The translations under genes were made by a program, and so were the position numbers. From Kineothrix alysoides (GTDB lineage Bacteria > Bacillota > Clostridia > Lachnospirales > Lachnospiraceae), in the NCBI RefSeq assembly GCF_000732725.1, contig NZ_JPNB01000002.1, positions 1,860,001-1,924,000 on the forward strand: 64,000 nucleotides of DNA, written 5' to 3'. Below are positions 11,128 through 20,514 of this stretch, piece after piece (position 1 is the first letter of the stretch; every line of letters begins with the position of its first letter). The notes beneath the pieces were generated by a model. It saw only the letters and a list, made by a program, of their open reading frames with translations, was not told the origin of the DNA and searched no databases.

Positions 11128-14100
11128 TCATTCAAACCCGTCAAACTCATCGTTATCAAAGGCCTTCTGCTTCGTGTCCCCTTTCTCATCCTGCTCTTTC
11201 AGCTTCTTCATTGAAATAATCTTACCGGTCTTTTTAGCATTAACCTCCGGTTCGTGATAATCGTCGATGAAATCGTCTTCTCCGTCTTCATCATACACTT
11301 CATTTTTTGAATCATCTTCGCTTTCGGAATCAATGGGGGAATCGTCCTCATAATCCTCCTCCCTCTTTCTGAAAAAGAAGAATGCAGTAACTCCAACAGC
11401 AGCGCACACCAGAATGATTACGACAATAACAGCAACCGTTCTTGGGCTTATATTGCCGCCTGCCGCCTCCGGAACGTTTTGCGCATCTGTGTCAGCCGCC
11501 TCAGTATCTGCGGCGTTGCCTTCGCCTATGGACGCATCATCGACAGATACCAGCTCAGCCATAGAGGTGTCACTGATAATAACAACATAGTCGGAAGCAT
11601 GATGGAAGGTAAAGGAGATATCTCCTGTTTCAGTGACCTCTACCGCATCCATGAACTCCAGCTTGCCGGCCTCCGGATTATAATAGAATAAGTTCGCCAT
11701 CCGTCCGGCGTTGTCCTTTGCTGTGTTAATAGTAAGTATCGGTGTGAAGTCAAAGGTGCCGTCATGAGACAGGGACAGCTCGATGATCGTATTGTTTTCA
11801 TCGTTCCCCTTCGCAGCATCTAAGAGTCCGGAAGGGATGTTTCCTGCGCCTACCGTTACGCCCATATCGATACCGGTAGCTTCATCAGCTACGATATTGC
11901 TGCCGTTAATAGTCCAACTTATGCTGTTGCCCATGTTAAGTACTACATCCACATCTTGTCCGCGAATGGAGGAAATGGATTCCTCGTACAAAACGGTATT
12001 ATTTTTCATATCGATAGTTGCACGTCCGCTTGTCTCATCCGCTTTTGAGGAGGAACTGTTTCCTTTGGAGGTCGTCGTTTGGCCGGAAGAGCCGGTAGTC
12101 GATGAGCCTTGTGAGGAGGAAGTGCCCCCTGACGAACTGCTGTCTGCAGGTGAAGTAACAGTAGTGCTTTCGGAACTGGTTCCCGTACTGCCTGTATTGG
12201 AGGTTTCAGTAGTCGTTGTAGTCTGTGCAGCCGTAGTCGTTGGTGCCGCAGCAGTACCGGAAGGGGAGGAACCTGACGAATTGTTCTGTACCTCGGTATA
12301 GCCGCAGCGAGTGCAGGTTCCGTTCACCATGTTATGGCCGAGAGCAGGAATGTCCTCGGTATAAGTACTGCCGCAGGAACAGGTGTAGGTTTTGGTCCCG
12401 TTTTCCGTACAAGTAGCAGCTTTCGTCACCGATGACGTATAGCTGTGAGTATGGCTGGCCGGCAGTTTAGCAATGATTTCCGTATAACTGTCACCGCACC
12501 GGATACACGTATAGGTACGGATGCCTGTTTCAGCGGCAGTAGCCTCCTTGGTTACCGTAGAGGTGTAACTATGGCCCAGGGCGGGAATATCCTCCGTGTA
12601 AGTATCGCCACAGGAGCAAAGATAGGTTTTTACACCTTTTACTGTACAAGTAGCTTCCTTTGTTATCGTAGCCGAATAATTGTGCTTGTGGGTGGAAGGC
12701 AGTTTGTCGATGACTTCCGTGTAGGTATCACCGCATACGCTGCACGTATAAGTGCGGATGCCGGTCTCTGTCTCCGTAGGCTGTTTCGTTACGGAAGATG
12801 TATAAAGGTGTCCTGTTGCAGGAACTGTCCTCGTTTCCTTATAGCCGCATACATGGCAGGAACGGGAATCTGTGCCTGATGTTGTACAGGCAGCAGTTGT
12901 TATATGTTCCCATTCACCGAAGGTGTGAGTGGTGCATTTGGTAATAGGAACGGCGTTTACGATAATCGGAATGTCAATGCCCGTTACCGTATTATAGTTA
13001 GTGGCATCTGGATTATAGGAGGCCTTGTAGGAAACAGTTCCTTCCTTAAGGACGGTAGTGGGCGTATCCCATGCAAAGCCCGCAGGCAGTGTAACAGAAG
13101 CAAGTGTATTGCCAGCTACAGTCTGAAGACCGGCAGGAATGATATAGGTAGGAGTACCCTTCGCAACGGTTAGGGTAAGGATCTTGTTTATCGTATTATA
13201 CTTTCCGGTGTCGGAAGGCGTGAATGTAGCCGGATAACCGGAGTTCGTAACCGCAGGAACCGTAGCCGGAGCATCCCAGGTCCAGCGGTCAGGAAGTACG
13301 ATATTGCCTAAAGTCAGAGTTGGACTGTAGGTTACGCTGCCTAAGGACGGTACGGTATAGGCAGGATCGACCTTCTGTACGGTTACCGTGCAGGAGGCTG
13401 TAGAGCCGCCAGGTACAGTAGCGGTAATTGTTGTCGTTCCGGGATACAGTGCTGTCACAGTGCCGTTCACATCCACAGAAGCGATGGATGGATTCGTGCT
13501 GACAAAGGTAACGGTGGATGCCGCGACTTTAGTATTATCTACAAAGACATTCAAGGAAGAAGTCGTGTCGGCTGCCAAAGTGAGAGCAGTATCATACAAA
13601 GTTACGGTCTTTAATTCACTCGGCTTTATACAGGCGCTGCCAGGCATATCGTTGTATACTGGTATTCGGAATGTAAATGCATTATTTGCAGAACCCGCAT
13701 TAGTATAAGCCTTTTTTAAATTTAAAGCCTCGGAAGAAGGAGCCGCTATATTCTGCATATATTGATTGTTGTATCTGTTGTTAGTGGTCACATTAAACTT
13801 TTGCAGGTATAAAGTATCTTGGCCTTTTAGTATGTAGTGATTGGATACGATAGAAGCGCCTCCCTCCAGAGAAAGAGAACGGCTTGTCCAGCCATAGGAT
13901 CTCGCTTTTGTCAATCCGTTCGTGATGACTGCGGTGGCGCCTTTGCCGGTGGCACCAATATTGAAATAATTGTAAAGTCCTTCGTAGCCGGGATAGTTAC
14001 CGGATATTAAACTGGATTTACCTGCTGTCCCCTGCTCCTGCAGCACTCTGGAGGCGAGGTGGAAAGGACTCACTTTCAGCTTTTGCCCAATGGAGGTAAA

Positions 14101-15291
14101 GACCTGAGAGTAAGACGATTGCTCGGACGCTGAAAGAGCACCCGACATAAAGGAGCTGTTAAGCATGCTCTGTACAGCAGCTTCGGTATGATAAGTCGCA
14201 TTATAGGTCAATAATTCGAACTGGAATATGTAATCGCTGTTCAGAAAGTTTCGCGGATCCATATAATAAGCGAGGATTCCGTCGGTAGGATAAGACCAGC
14301 TGCTATCGTAGCTTCCATTTTTCCATGCAATATTTGCAGTAGAGGAAATCAAACTTTTGTCTTTCGTATTTTCAGAGGCAATCACACTGCTCCAATCAAG
14401 TCCTGTATTCATCGCTACAAAGGTCCAGTTCGGATGTTCCGTTTTCAGTGCGGTAAGTGCTTCCTGATAATGTGCGGGAAATGCGCTGATGTCGGCAGAG
14501 ACCATAGTTGCAGAAGCGTTCTGTATGCTGAAGGACCTTAATTTTGAGACTCGGGTAGTCACATATTTTGATTCCCAGGAAAGCAAATCCTCATCGGAAT
14601 AAGCGAGATTCTTCCGTTCAACATACCCATTATATGAGGTACCTCCGTAGGTAAGAGATACCTGATACCATATATTCTTTTGACTGTCTTCACCCACTCC
14701 GGTAATCGATACGGACTGTCCGCTGTAAACGGTAACTGCTGTAGAGGATCGGCTGTAGGGGCTTTGTTTAATATCGTAGGAATCGCTAAGGTAGACGAGG
14801 GCGAGAATCTCCTTGCCCTGAGCCAGCGTAGTCAACTCCGCCTTTGCATTCTCAGCATCCGACAGATAGACGGTGGCCTTCGCTGCATTCACACTGACGC
14901 TGATATGAGGAACATCCTTCGCAGGGTCCAGCGCAGGGGATAAAGAATATAAGGCTTGATCCCAGGACGGGATGAAGTCATAGGTTTCGTAGTCGGTATT
15001 ATCATAATCCGAGCCGCATGTCCACATAATGGGAATGTCAATAGGAGTCTCAGTGGAATCCAGATAGACGGATAAACTTTGAGGCAGCATAGCGGTTATG
15101 GCAGACAGCTCAGGTCTGTCGTTGAAGCTTAAGCCGGAAATATCGGAAGAAAGCTCCTTAAAAGAAGTGATAAGGGGCAGCGCTCCGGCAGTGGCAGCTT
15201 CAGTTGCGTAAACGGGCAATGAATTTCCCAATAGGGCAATCAATGTCATAATAAGAACGGAATGCTGAAGTTTTTTTCGTTTGAATTTCAT
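11128..15291 (-). CDS. Giant membrane-anchored cell-wall protein with glucosaminidase domain
   Basis: The 1387-residue protein starts with a signal peptide (KRKKLQHSVLIMTLIALLG). An SH3-like region (about 165-240) precedes an endo-beta-N-acetylglucosaminidase domain (about 270-515) with HPNWTFVAMNTGLDW, a PFHLASRVLQEQG helix and YNYFNIGA. Then come a Big_2 domain (about 550-640, VASVDVNGTVTALYPGTTTI), two beta repeats containing FAWDTPTT/WTWDAPAT (640-790), six or so CxxC modules each like TYTCSVCGDTYTE (about 795-1010), a Ser/Thr linker, a beta domain (1100-1260), a transmembrane helix (about 1287-1309) and an acidic cytoplasmic tail rich in D/E and K. It would cut peptidoglycan glycan strands on the outer face while anchored by its C-terminus. 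A TTGACA-N17-TATAGT promoter precedes it. Confidence 0.82.
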   Translation of the reverse strand: MKFKRKKLQHSVLIMTLIALLGNSLPVYATEAATAGALPLITSFKELSSDISGLSFNDRPELSAITAMLPQSLSVYLDSTETPIDIPIMWTCGSDYDNTDYETYDFIPSWDQALYSLSPALDPAKDVPHISVSVNAAKATVYLSDAENAKAELTTLAQGKEILALVYLSDSYDIKQSPYSRSSTAVTVYSGQSVSITGVGEDSQKNIWYQVSLTYGGTSYNGYVERKNLAYSDEDLLSWESKYVTTRVSKLRSFSIQNASATMVSADISAFPAHYQEALTALKTEHPNWTFVAMNTGLDWSSVIASENTKDKSLISSTANIAWKNGSYDSSWSYPTDGILAYYMDPRNFLNSDYIFQFELLTYNATYHTEAAVQSMLNSSFMSGALSASEQSSYSQVFTSIGQKLKVSPFHLASRVLQEQGTAGKSSLISGNYPGYEGLYNYFNIGATGKGATAVITNGLTKARSYGWTSRSLSLEGGASIVSNHYILKGQDTLYLQKFNVTTNNRYNNQYMQNIAAPSSEALNLKKAYTNAGSANNAFTFRIPVYNDMPGSACIKPSELKTVTLYDTALTLAADTTSSLNVFVDNTKVAASTVTFVSTNPSIASVDVNGTVTALYPGTTTITATVPGGSTASCTVTVQKVDPAYTVPSLGSVTYSPTLTLGNIVLPDRWTWDAPATVPAVTNSGYPATFTPSDTGKYNTINKILTLTVAKGTPTYIIPAGLQTVAGNTLASVTLPAGFAWDTPTTVLKEGTVSYKASYNPDATNYNTVTGIDIPIIVNAVPITKCTTHTFGEWEHITTAACTTSGTDSRSCHVCGYKETRTVPATGHLYTSSVTKQPTETETGIRTYTCSVCGDTYTEVIDKLPSTHKHNYSATITKEATCTVKGVKTYLCSCGDTYTEDIPALGHSYTSTVTKEATAAETGIRTYTCIRCGDSYTEIIAKLPASHTHSYTSSVTKAATCTENGTKTYTCSCGSTYTEDIPALGHNMVNGTCTRCGYTEVQNNSSGSSPSGTAAAPTTTAAQTTTTTETSNTGSTGTSSESTTVTSPADSSSSGGTSSSQGSSTTGSSGQTTTSKGNSSSSKADETSGRATIDMKNNTVLYEESISSIRGQDVDVVLNMGNSISWTINGSNIVADEATGIDMGVTVGAGNIPSGLLDAAKGNDENNTIIELSLSHDGTFDFTPILTINTAKDNAGRMANLFYYNPEAGKLEFMDAVEVTETGDISFTFHHASDYVVIISDTSMAELVSVDDASIGEGNAADTEAADTDAQNVPEAAGGNISPRTVAVIVVIILVCAAVGVTAFFFFRKREEDYEDDSPIDSESEDDSKNEVYDEDGEDDFIDDYHEPEVNAKKTGKIISMKKLKEQDEKGDTKQKAFDNDEFDGFE

Positions 15292-15348
15292 TTTATTTCT
15301 CCCTGCTACTTTGGTAATTTTGTATAATTAGCCTATTATGATAAATAT

Positions 15349-15377
15349 ACTATATTATACCAAAATCATTATGTCAA
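15349..15377 (-). promoter_or_regulatory. Sigma-A promoter of the glucosaminidase gene
   Basis: The minus strand has a perfect TTGACA (15372-15377), a 17-base spacer and TATAGT (15349-15354), about 57 bases before the start codon. Confidence 0.7.
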
Positions 15378-15495
15378 CCATAACGGGACGAAAATCCACG
15401 AATTTACGCAAAAAAGAAAGAAAAAGAGAGTAACATAAATCAAATGCAGAGTAACGTTTTCGAGGGAGTAAATTTACATGCAAAGATTTTGTATT

Positions 15496-15535
15496 GCAGA
15501 AATCATGCGTTACTGAGAACGGAATGAACAGTAAC
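15496..15535 (+). repeat. GTTACT palindromic repeat, short copy
   Basis: The segment GCAGAAATCATGCGTTACTG and what follows to ACAGTAAC matches the right end of the 10241-10373 element with three differences. It lies in the gap between the divergent glucosaminidase and tagA-like genes. No other element is obvious in 15378-15620 apart from AT-rich promoter-like sequence. Confidence 0.6.
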
Positions 15536-15620
15536 AAATTAATATTTTCAATAATATTTGAAAAAAAGATATAATAATGGTAAAGTATTATATTATGACT
15601 TTTAAAGAGGTTTCTTTTTT

Positions 15621-17129
15621 ATGAGTGAGAAGCGAATGAAGTTTCTGAATACACATGTTGACAATTTAACGATGGAAGAAGCGGTAAGAGAAGCCAAAAG
15701 GCTTATTCTGAAAGGTAAGAACAGTTATGTTGTCACGCCGAATGTGGATCATATTGTAAAAATAGAACATGACGGGCTGTTCCGTGACATATATGAAAAG
15801 GCTGATTTGGTTCTGACGGACGGAAAGCCTCTTATTTGGATGTCCAGATGGATGGGGACGCCGATTAAGGAGAAGATTTCCGGTTCCGATTACTTTCCGG
15901 AGGTATGCAGGATGGCCGCGCAGGAAGGTTTTTCGGTGTTCCTGTTAGGAGCCGCCGAAGGAGTTGCCAAGAAAGCGGCCATTAATCTCATGAAAAAGTA
16001 TAAAAATCTTAAGATTGCCGGAGTATATTCTCCGAGCTACGCGTTTGAGAACGACGTGGAGGAGATTTCTTATATTATAAAGAAAATCAACGCGGCGAAG
16101 CCGGATATTCTCTGTATCGGCTTGGGAACACCCAAGCAGGAGAAATTCTATCATCGCTACAAGGAGCAGCTGAAAGTGCCGCTTACATTGCATATAGGAG
16201 CCACTATCGACTTTGAGGCCGGGGTGGTAAAACGAGCTCCTAAGTGGATCAGCTATGTAGGACTGGAATGGTTCTACAGACTAGTAAAGGAGCCGAGGAG
16301 ATTATATAAGCGCTATCTATTAGAGGACGTGGAGATATTCCCCATTTTCCTGAAATATAGAAAATATGGAAGCGGAAGTAAGGTAAGTGCAATCCAGCCG
16401 GAGACCTGCAGCATATTGGGCGTGGACATTGCGGTAACGAATATGCGGTCCGTAATCGGTTATTTGACCAAGAATCTGGAGCGGCTGCGAGGTGAATATG
16501 TGTGCGTATCCAACGTGCATACTACTGTAATGGCATATAACGACGAAGCGTATTGCCGGATACAGAACGAGGCGGCTTTAGCAATTCCTGATGGAAAGCC
16601 ATTGTCTCTCATGTGCAGGCTGCGGGGATATAAGGATGCCCAGCGCGTGGCAGGCCCTGATTTAATGCCCGAGATATTGAAGCTGTCGGAGGAAAAGGGA
16701 TATCGGCATTATTTTTATGGAAGTACGGAGGAGACGTTGAATTCCCTGGAGGCTAATCTCAGGGAGCGTTATCCAAGATTAAATATTGTAGGAATTTATT
16801 CACCTCCTTTTCGAAAGTTGACACCGGAAGAGGATGCTGAAATCATGGAGAAAATAAGTCTGACAAAGCCCGATTTCCTTTGGGTAGGATTGGGAGCGCC
16901 CAAGCAGGAGCGCTGGATGTATGAACACAAAGGAAAGGTCGATGCAGTTATGCTGGGCGTAGGTGCGGCTTTCGATTTCCATGCAGGAACGGCGAAACGT
17001 GCACCGAAATGGATTCAGGAATTCTATTTGGAATGGCTGTACCGCCTGATTCAGGATCCGAAGCGCTTATTGAAGAGATATGTGCGCTCCAACATACAGT
17101 TTATATGGCTGATACTTACGGGACGATGA
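15621..17129 (+). CDS. Tandem WecG/TagA/CpsF glycosyltransferase fusion
   Basis: The 502-residue protein is two complete TagA-family (GT26) domains in a row: residues about 8-245 and about 262-500. Each has the TDGKP or PDGKP segment carrying the proposed catalytic aspartate, a GVYSP/GIYSP stretch, a GLG(T/A)PKQE motif, a GxxxDFxAGxxKRAPKW loop and a basic amphipathic tail (YRLVKEPRRLYKRY, YRLIQDPKRLLKRY). Single-domain members transfer ManNAc or ManNAcA from UDP-sugars to an undecaprenyl-PP-linked GlcNAc at the inner membrane face. Both halves look catalytically intact, so it could add two sugars or form an obligate intramolecular pair. Usual family length is about 240-260 residues. Ribosome site AAAGAGG at 15603. 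Confidence 0.85.
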   Translation: MSEKRMKFLNTHVDNLTMEEAVREAKRLILKGKNSYVVTPNVDHIVKIEHDGLFRDIYEKADLVLTDGKPLIWMSRWMGTPIKEKISGSDYFPEVCRMAAQEGFSVFLLGAAEGVAKKAAINLMKKYKNLKIAGVYSPSYAFENDVEEISYIIKKINAAKPDILCIGLGTPKQEKFYHRYKEQLKVPLTLHIGATIDFEAGVVKRAPKWISYVGLEWFYRLVKEPRRLYKRYLLEDVEIFPIFLKYRKYGSGSKVSAIQPETCSILGVDIAVTNMRSVIGYLTKNLERLRGEYVCVSNVHTTVMAYNDEAYCRIQNEAALAIPDGKPLSLMCRLRGYKDAQRVAGPDLMPEILKLSEEKGYRHYFYGSTEETLNSLEANLRERYPRLNIVGIYSPPFRKLTPEEDAEIMEKISLTKPDFLWVGLGAPKQERWMYEHKGKVDAVMLGVGAAFDFHAGTAKRAPKWIQEFYLEWLYRLIQDPKRLLKRYVRSNIQFIWLILTGR

Positions 17130-17167
17130 CCCATTAGGCAGGCAAAAACAAATACGGGAGAGCATCT

Positions 17168-17430
17168 ATGAAGCGATTGGATGAAAATAAGGTTTATTTG
17201 ATTACCGGTGGCTAAAGCTTCATCGGTTTTCATTTGTCAAAAAGTCTGCTTAAAAAGGGGATAACGGGTCATCAGCCTCAAAAAAATGGACGATTATTAC
17301 GAGGTTTTGCTGAAGAAAGTGCATCTTGCTATTTTAGAAAAATATGAGCATCATATATATTTGTAAGCGTGATTTAGCGGATAAGGAAGAACTGCTCTCT
17401 TCGTTTGAAAAAGAGCGACCGGATACGGTT
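17168..17430 (+). pseudogene. Decayed nucleotide-sugar epimerase (UDP-glucuronate 4-epimerase-like)
   Basis: An ATG at 17168 opens a frame reading MKRLDENKVYLITGG, stopped by TAA at 17213 where the GAGFIG loop should continue. After the stop the same frame gives SFIGFHLSKSLLKKGI, and another frame gives KRDLADKEELLSSFEKERPD, which corresponds to the D-L-A-D-K segment after the second strand of epimerases. MDDYYEV between them fits the IDN.NDYYD region of UDP-glucuronate epimerases. The gene is truncated at about 90 codons with several frame changes. Its tail runs into the upstream frame of the GtrA gene, so it must not be read as a GtrA N-terminus. Confidence 0.65.
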
Positions 17431-17475
17431 ATGGAAGATGGATTAAAAAATTTACGGATTGGTTTAAGGAGTATT

Positions 17476-17925
17476 ATGGATATTAAGAAGCTATTTGAAG
17501 AAGTTTTGCACTTTGGCATAATAGGGGTTATTAACACTTTACTGGGGTTTTTCCTTATCATGGTTTTTTATAACGTTTTGCATCTGAATTATTGGGTGGC
17601 CAGCGCGACCTCTTATGTGATTGGAAGTGTTTTTTCCTATTTTGCCAATAAGAAGCTTACCTTTAAGGTTCAGGAGAACAGCAGAGAATATGTGATTAAA
17701 TTTGCACTCAATATTGCGATATGTTACCTTCTTGCTTATGGCGTAGCCAGACCGTTAGTAAGAAGTGTACTGAGTGAATATTCGCAGACAATTATAGAAA
17801 ATGTGGCAATAGTAATGGGAACGGGAATTTTTATTGTTTTAAATTTTATAGGACAAAAGTTTTTTGTATTTAAAGGTAAAGATAAAAATATCGTTAGCTC
17901 ACAGAATGGAATGGAAAGCAAATGA
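17476..17925 (+). CDS. GtrA-family membrane protein
   Basis: The start chosen is ATG 17476, with AAGGAG five bases upstream, giving 149 residues, the normal size for GtrA proteins. The frame is open further left, but that part encodes epimerase remnant. Four transmembrane helices are visible: FGIIGVINTLLGFFLIMVF, YWVASATSYVIGSVFSYFA, an IKFALNIAICYLLAYG helix, and VAIVMGTGIFIVLNFIG; NKKLTFK after helix two and KFFVFK at the end are family features. GtrA-like proteins are thought to help flip or present polyprenyl-linked sugars. The stop overlaps the next start (ATGA), so the two are translationally coupled. Confidence 0.85.
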   Translation: MDIKKLFEEVLHFGIIGVINTLLGFFLIMVFYNVLHLNYWVASATSYVIGSVFSYFANKKLTFKVQENSREYVIKFALNIAICYLLAYGVARPLVRSVLSEYSQTIIENVAIVMGTGIFIVLNFIGQKFFVFKGKDKNIVSSQNGMESK

Positions 17926-19157
17926 AAAAAGTAAAGTATTTGATACTGGGAGCAGGCCCGGCGGGACTGGCATTTGCAAATCGGTTAAAGCAAATGGGCG
18001 AGGAATCCTTTCTCGTCTTGGAAAAAGAAGAAGAGGCCGGCGGCTTATGCCGCAGCTCCCAGGTGGACGGTTCTCCGCTGGACATCGGCGGCGGACATTT
18101 TCTCGACGTGAGAAGGCCTGAGGTGGTGGACTTCTTATTCGGTTTTATGCCAAAGGAGGAGTGGGATGCGTACGAACGTGATTCAAGGATATCCTTTGAC
18201 GGGAGCTTCATTCATCATCCCTTCGAAGCTAATATATGGGAGATGAAGCCGGAGAAGCAGAAGGAATATTTGGACTCCATCGCGGATGCAGGCTGCAATA
18301 GGGGCGCGGCGATGCCGGGGGAGTTTGTGGATTGGATTTATTGGAAGCTGGGGCAGAAGATCGCGGAAGATTACATGCTTCCATATAATGAGAAAATGTT
18401 CGGCGACAACTTAAACGCCTTGGGAACCTATTGGTTGGAGAAACTGCCTAACGTTTCCTACGAGGAGACAAAGCGCAGCTGTGAAGAAAAAAGGGCTTAT
18501 GGCAAACAACCTGGACATGCACAGTTCTATTATCCGAAAAAGTACGGCTACGGAGAGCTTTGGCTCAGAATGCAGGAGACGATTAAGGATAAGCTTATGC
18601 TTGGTGTGGCTGTAAACGGACTTAGCTTAACGGATAAAACAGTATCTTGCACAGATGGAAACAGCTATGCCGGAGAAAATATCATAACCACCATACCGTG
18701 GATGGAATTTTCACGGATCGAAGGAATGTCTGAGGAAATGAAAGCGGATATCGGAAGGCTGAAATATAGCTCTATACAGACTGAATACAACCCCGAACGG
18801 CTGGATACTCAGACACATTGGATTTATTACCCCCAGAGGGAGATTTCCTATCATAGAATATTGGTGCGGCATAATTTCTGTCCGGACTCAAAGGGCTATT
18901 GGACAGAGACAAACAAGGAGAGAATCCTGCCTGCGAACGGAAGGTTCCGGTACATGAATGAATATGCCTATCCGTTAAATACAGTGGATAAGCCAAGGAT
19001 TATGGAGCAGTTGTTAGCTTATGCGAAAAAGGAGAGGGTTTACGGCCTCGGCAGATGGGGAGAGCATGAGCATTACAATTCTGACGCTGTTGTGGAGCTT
19101 TCCATGAAGCTGGCTGAAGAGCTTTTAGAAAGGGATGGCAATTCGTATGAACCGTGA
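17922..19157 (+). CDS. FAD/NAD(P)-binding amine-oxidase-like oxidoreductase
   Basis: The 411-residue protein begins with a Rossmann FAD motif (LGAGPAGLAFANRL, residues 9-22), an acidic end of strand two (VLEKEEEAGGLCRSS), and GGGHFLDVRRPEV near residue 47. This is the layout of protoporphyrinogen oxidase-like and UDP-galactopyranose mutase-like flavoproteins. The substrate-binding middle (HPFEANIWEM, then YNEKMFG) resembles enzymes found in polysaccharide loci, where they act on nucleotide or lipid-linked sugars. No membrane helix. It overlaps GtrA upstream and the membrane gene downstream, suggesting one operon with a shared glycan substrate. The exact reaction is unknown. Confidence 0.75.
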   Translation: MKKVKYLILGAGPAGLAFANRLKQMGEESFLVLEKEEEAGGLCRSSQVDGSPLDIGGGHFLDVRRPEVVDFLFGFMPKEEWDAYERDSRISFDGSFIHHPFEANIWEMKPEKQKEYLDSIADAGCNRGAAMPGEFVDWIYWKLGQKIAEDYMLPYNEKMFGDNLNALGTYWLEKLPNVSYEETKRSCEEKRAYGKQPGHAQFYYPKKYGYGELWLRMQETIKDKLMLGVAVNGLSLTDKTVSCTDGNSYAGENIITTIPWMEFSRIEGMSEEMKADIGRLKYSSIQTEYNPERLDTQTHWIYYPQREISYHRILVRHNFCPDSKGYWTETNKERILPANGRFRYMNEYAYPLNTVDKPRIMEQLLAYAKKERVYGLGRWGEHEHYNSDAVVELSMKLAEELLERDGNSYEP

Positions 19158-20514
19158 TGCTTTTGATATAAAGAACGAAAATTTTAGGAGAATTATTTTT
19201 TATTTCTTAATCGTATCTTCCTTTTTGATGATTTTTATTTATAATATGTTTACTCCGGCGATGACCGATGATTTATCCTATGGGAAAATCGTTGCGGGTG
19301 CCAGTTCCTTCCTCGACTTGATCAGGCAGGAGATGCAACAGTATGCAACGTGGACGGGAAGAAGCGTCAACCATATGATACTCCGAACCTTCTTAACGGG
19401 AGATAAATGGATTTTTAATATCTTCAACAGTATGGCGTTCGTGGCGCTTACGCTTTTTATGTATTACAACATTGAGTTTAAGAAAAAATACGACGTTTTC
19501 GTATATCTTCTTATCAACCTTTTTCTCTGGACGTTTTCGGTGTCCTTTGCCCAGACGGTTCTGTGGGAAACGGGAGCCTGCAATTATTTGTGGGGGAGCA
19601 CGATCATCCTCGGTTATGTTTCAGCATTTCGCTATTGCCTGAAAAAGAATTACAGAGATTCACAGCAGACAGCGCCGGCAATCGGCTTATTCCTGGTGGG
19701 AATCGCGGCGGGCTGGTGCAATGAGAATACCTCCGGCGGCTGCATTTTGTTGACACTTATATGGATCGGCTTTTATTTCTGGGAGAAGAAAAAGGTGCGT
19801 CTCTGGATGATGAGCGGGGTGACGGGAAATATAATTGGCTTCCTCTTTATGATACTGGCGCCGGGAAATGCTAACAGGCAGCAGTATATGGAAGAGGAGC
19901 ATACGGGACTTCTTGCTATCGCTTCCAGATGGCTGAAATGCAATCTGGCGATTCGAAATCACTTCTTTATCCTTCTGGCAATCTGCATTGCAGTGTTTGT
20001 TCTCGTCAGACTGCAGCAGACCCAGTGGAAGCGCAGCAAGAACATGCTTATCTTTTTCCTTGTTTTTATAGCCACCTGCTATGCATTGGTACTGACTCCT
20101 GAACCGGTCGCAAGAGCTTATTTTGGAGCCGGCATTTTTCTCATGATTAGTTGTATTCAGGGGATTGTCGATGTGTCGGACAAGGACTTGTATTTGAAGG
20201 CGCTGAAAATTGGAATAACGGCGATCTTTACCCTTTCGTTCCTCTTTACGTATATGGACAGCGGGGCGAATCTGGTAAGAATTTATAGAGAGAGTGAGGA
20301 GCGATTTGCCTATATCGAAGAGCAGAAGGCATCAGGCAATATGGACATCACCGTACCTCTGCTTCGCCCGGCCTTTGAGACGAAGTACAGCGACGCTTAC
20401 AATTCCGAGCTCTGTGAGGATAGCGGTTACTGGGTAAACGTCGCATATGCTACTTATTATGAGGTGAATAGTGTCTCGGCGGTGCCAAGGGAGAATTGGG
20501 AACAATTAAAGTAA
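19135..20514 (+). CDS. Polytopic membrane protein, DUF6056/GT-C-like
   Basis: The 459-residue protein has about ten hydrophobic helices, an N-terminal one (IIFYFLIVSSFLMIFIYNMF) followed by MTDDLSYG, and an outward loop with WTGRSVNHM. An acidic pair after the first helix is typical of GT-C glycosyltransferases that use lipid-linked donors, and the overall pattern resembles DUF6056 as I remember it. It overlaps the flavoenzyme gene by 23 bases. A second in-frame ATG at 19147 has slightly better spacing from AAAGGG, so the start is uncertain by four codons. The 3' end overlaps the convergent gene by nine bases. Confidence 0.65.
   Translation: MAIRMNRDAFDIKNENFRRIIFYFLIVSSFLMIFIYNMFTPAMTDDLSYGKIVAGASSFLDLIRQEMQQYATWTGRSVNHMILRTFLTGDKWIFNIFNSMAFVALTLFMYYNIEFKKKYDVFVYLLINLFLWTFSVSFAQTVLWETGACNYLWGSTIILGYVSAFRYCLKKNYRDSQQTAPAIGLFLVGIAAGWCNENTSGGCILLTLIWIGFYFWEKKKVRLWMMSGVTGNIIGFLFMILAPGNANRQQYMEEEHTGLLAIASRWLKCNLAIRNHFFILLAICIAVFVLVRLQQTQWKRSKNMLIFFLVFIATCYALVLTPEPVARAYFGAGIFLMISCIQGIVDVSDKDLYLKALKIGITAIFTLSFLFTYMDSGANLVRIYRESEERFAYIEEQKASGNMDITVPLLRPAFETKYSDAYNSELCEDSGYWVNVAYATYYEVNSVSAVPRENWEQLK

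Noticed and set aside
17344-17475. Upstream extension of GtrA
   Set aside because: The residues match epimerase remains and the only good ribosome site is before 17476.
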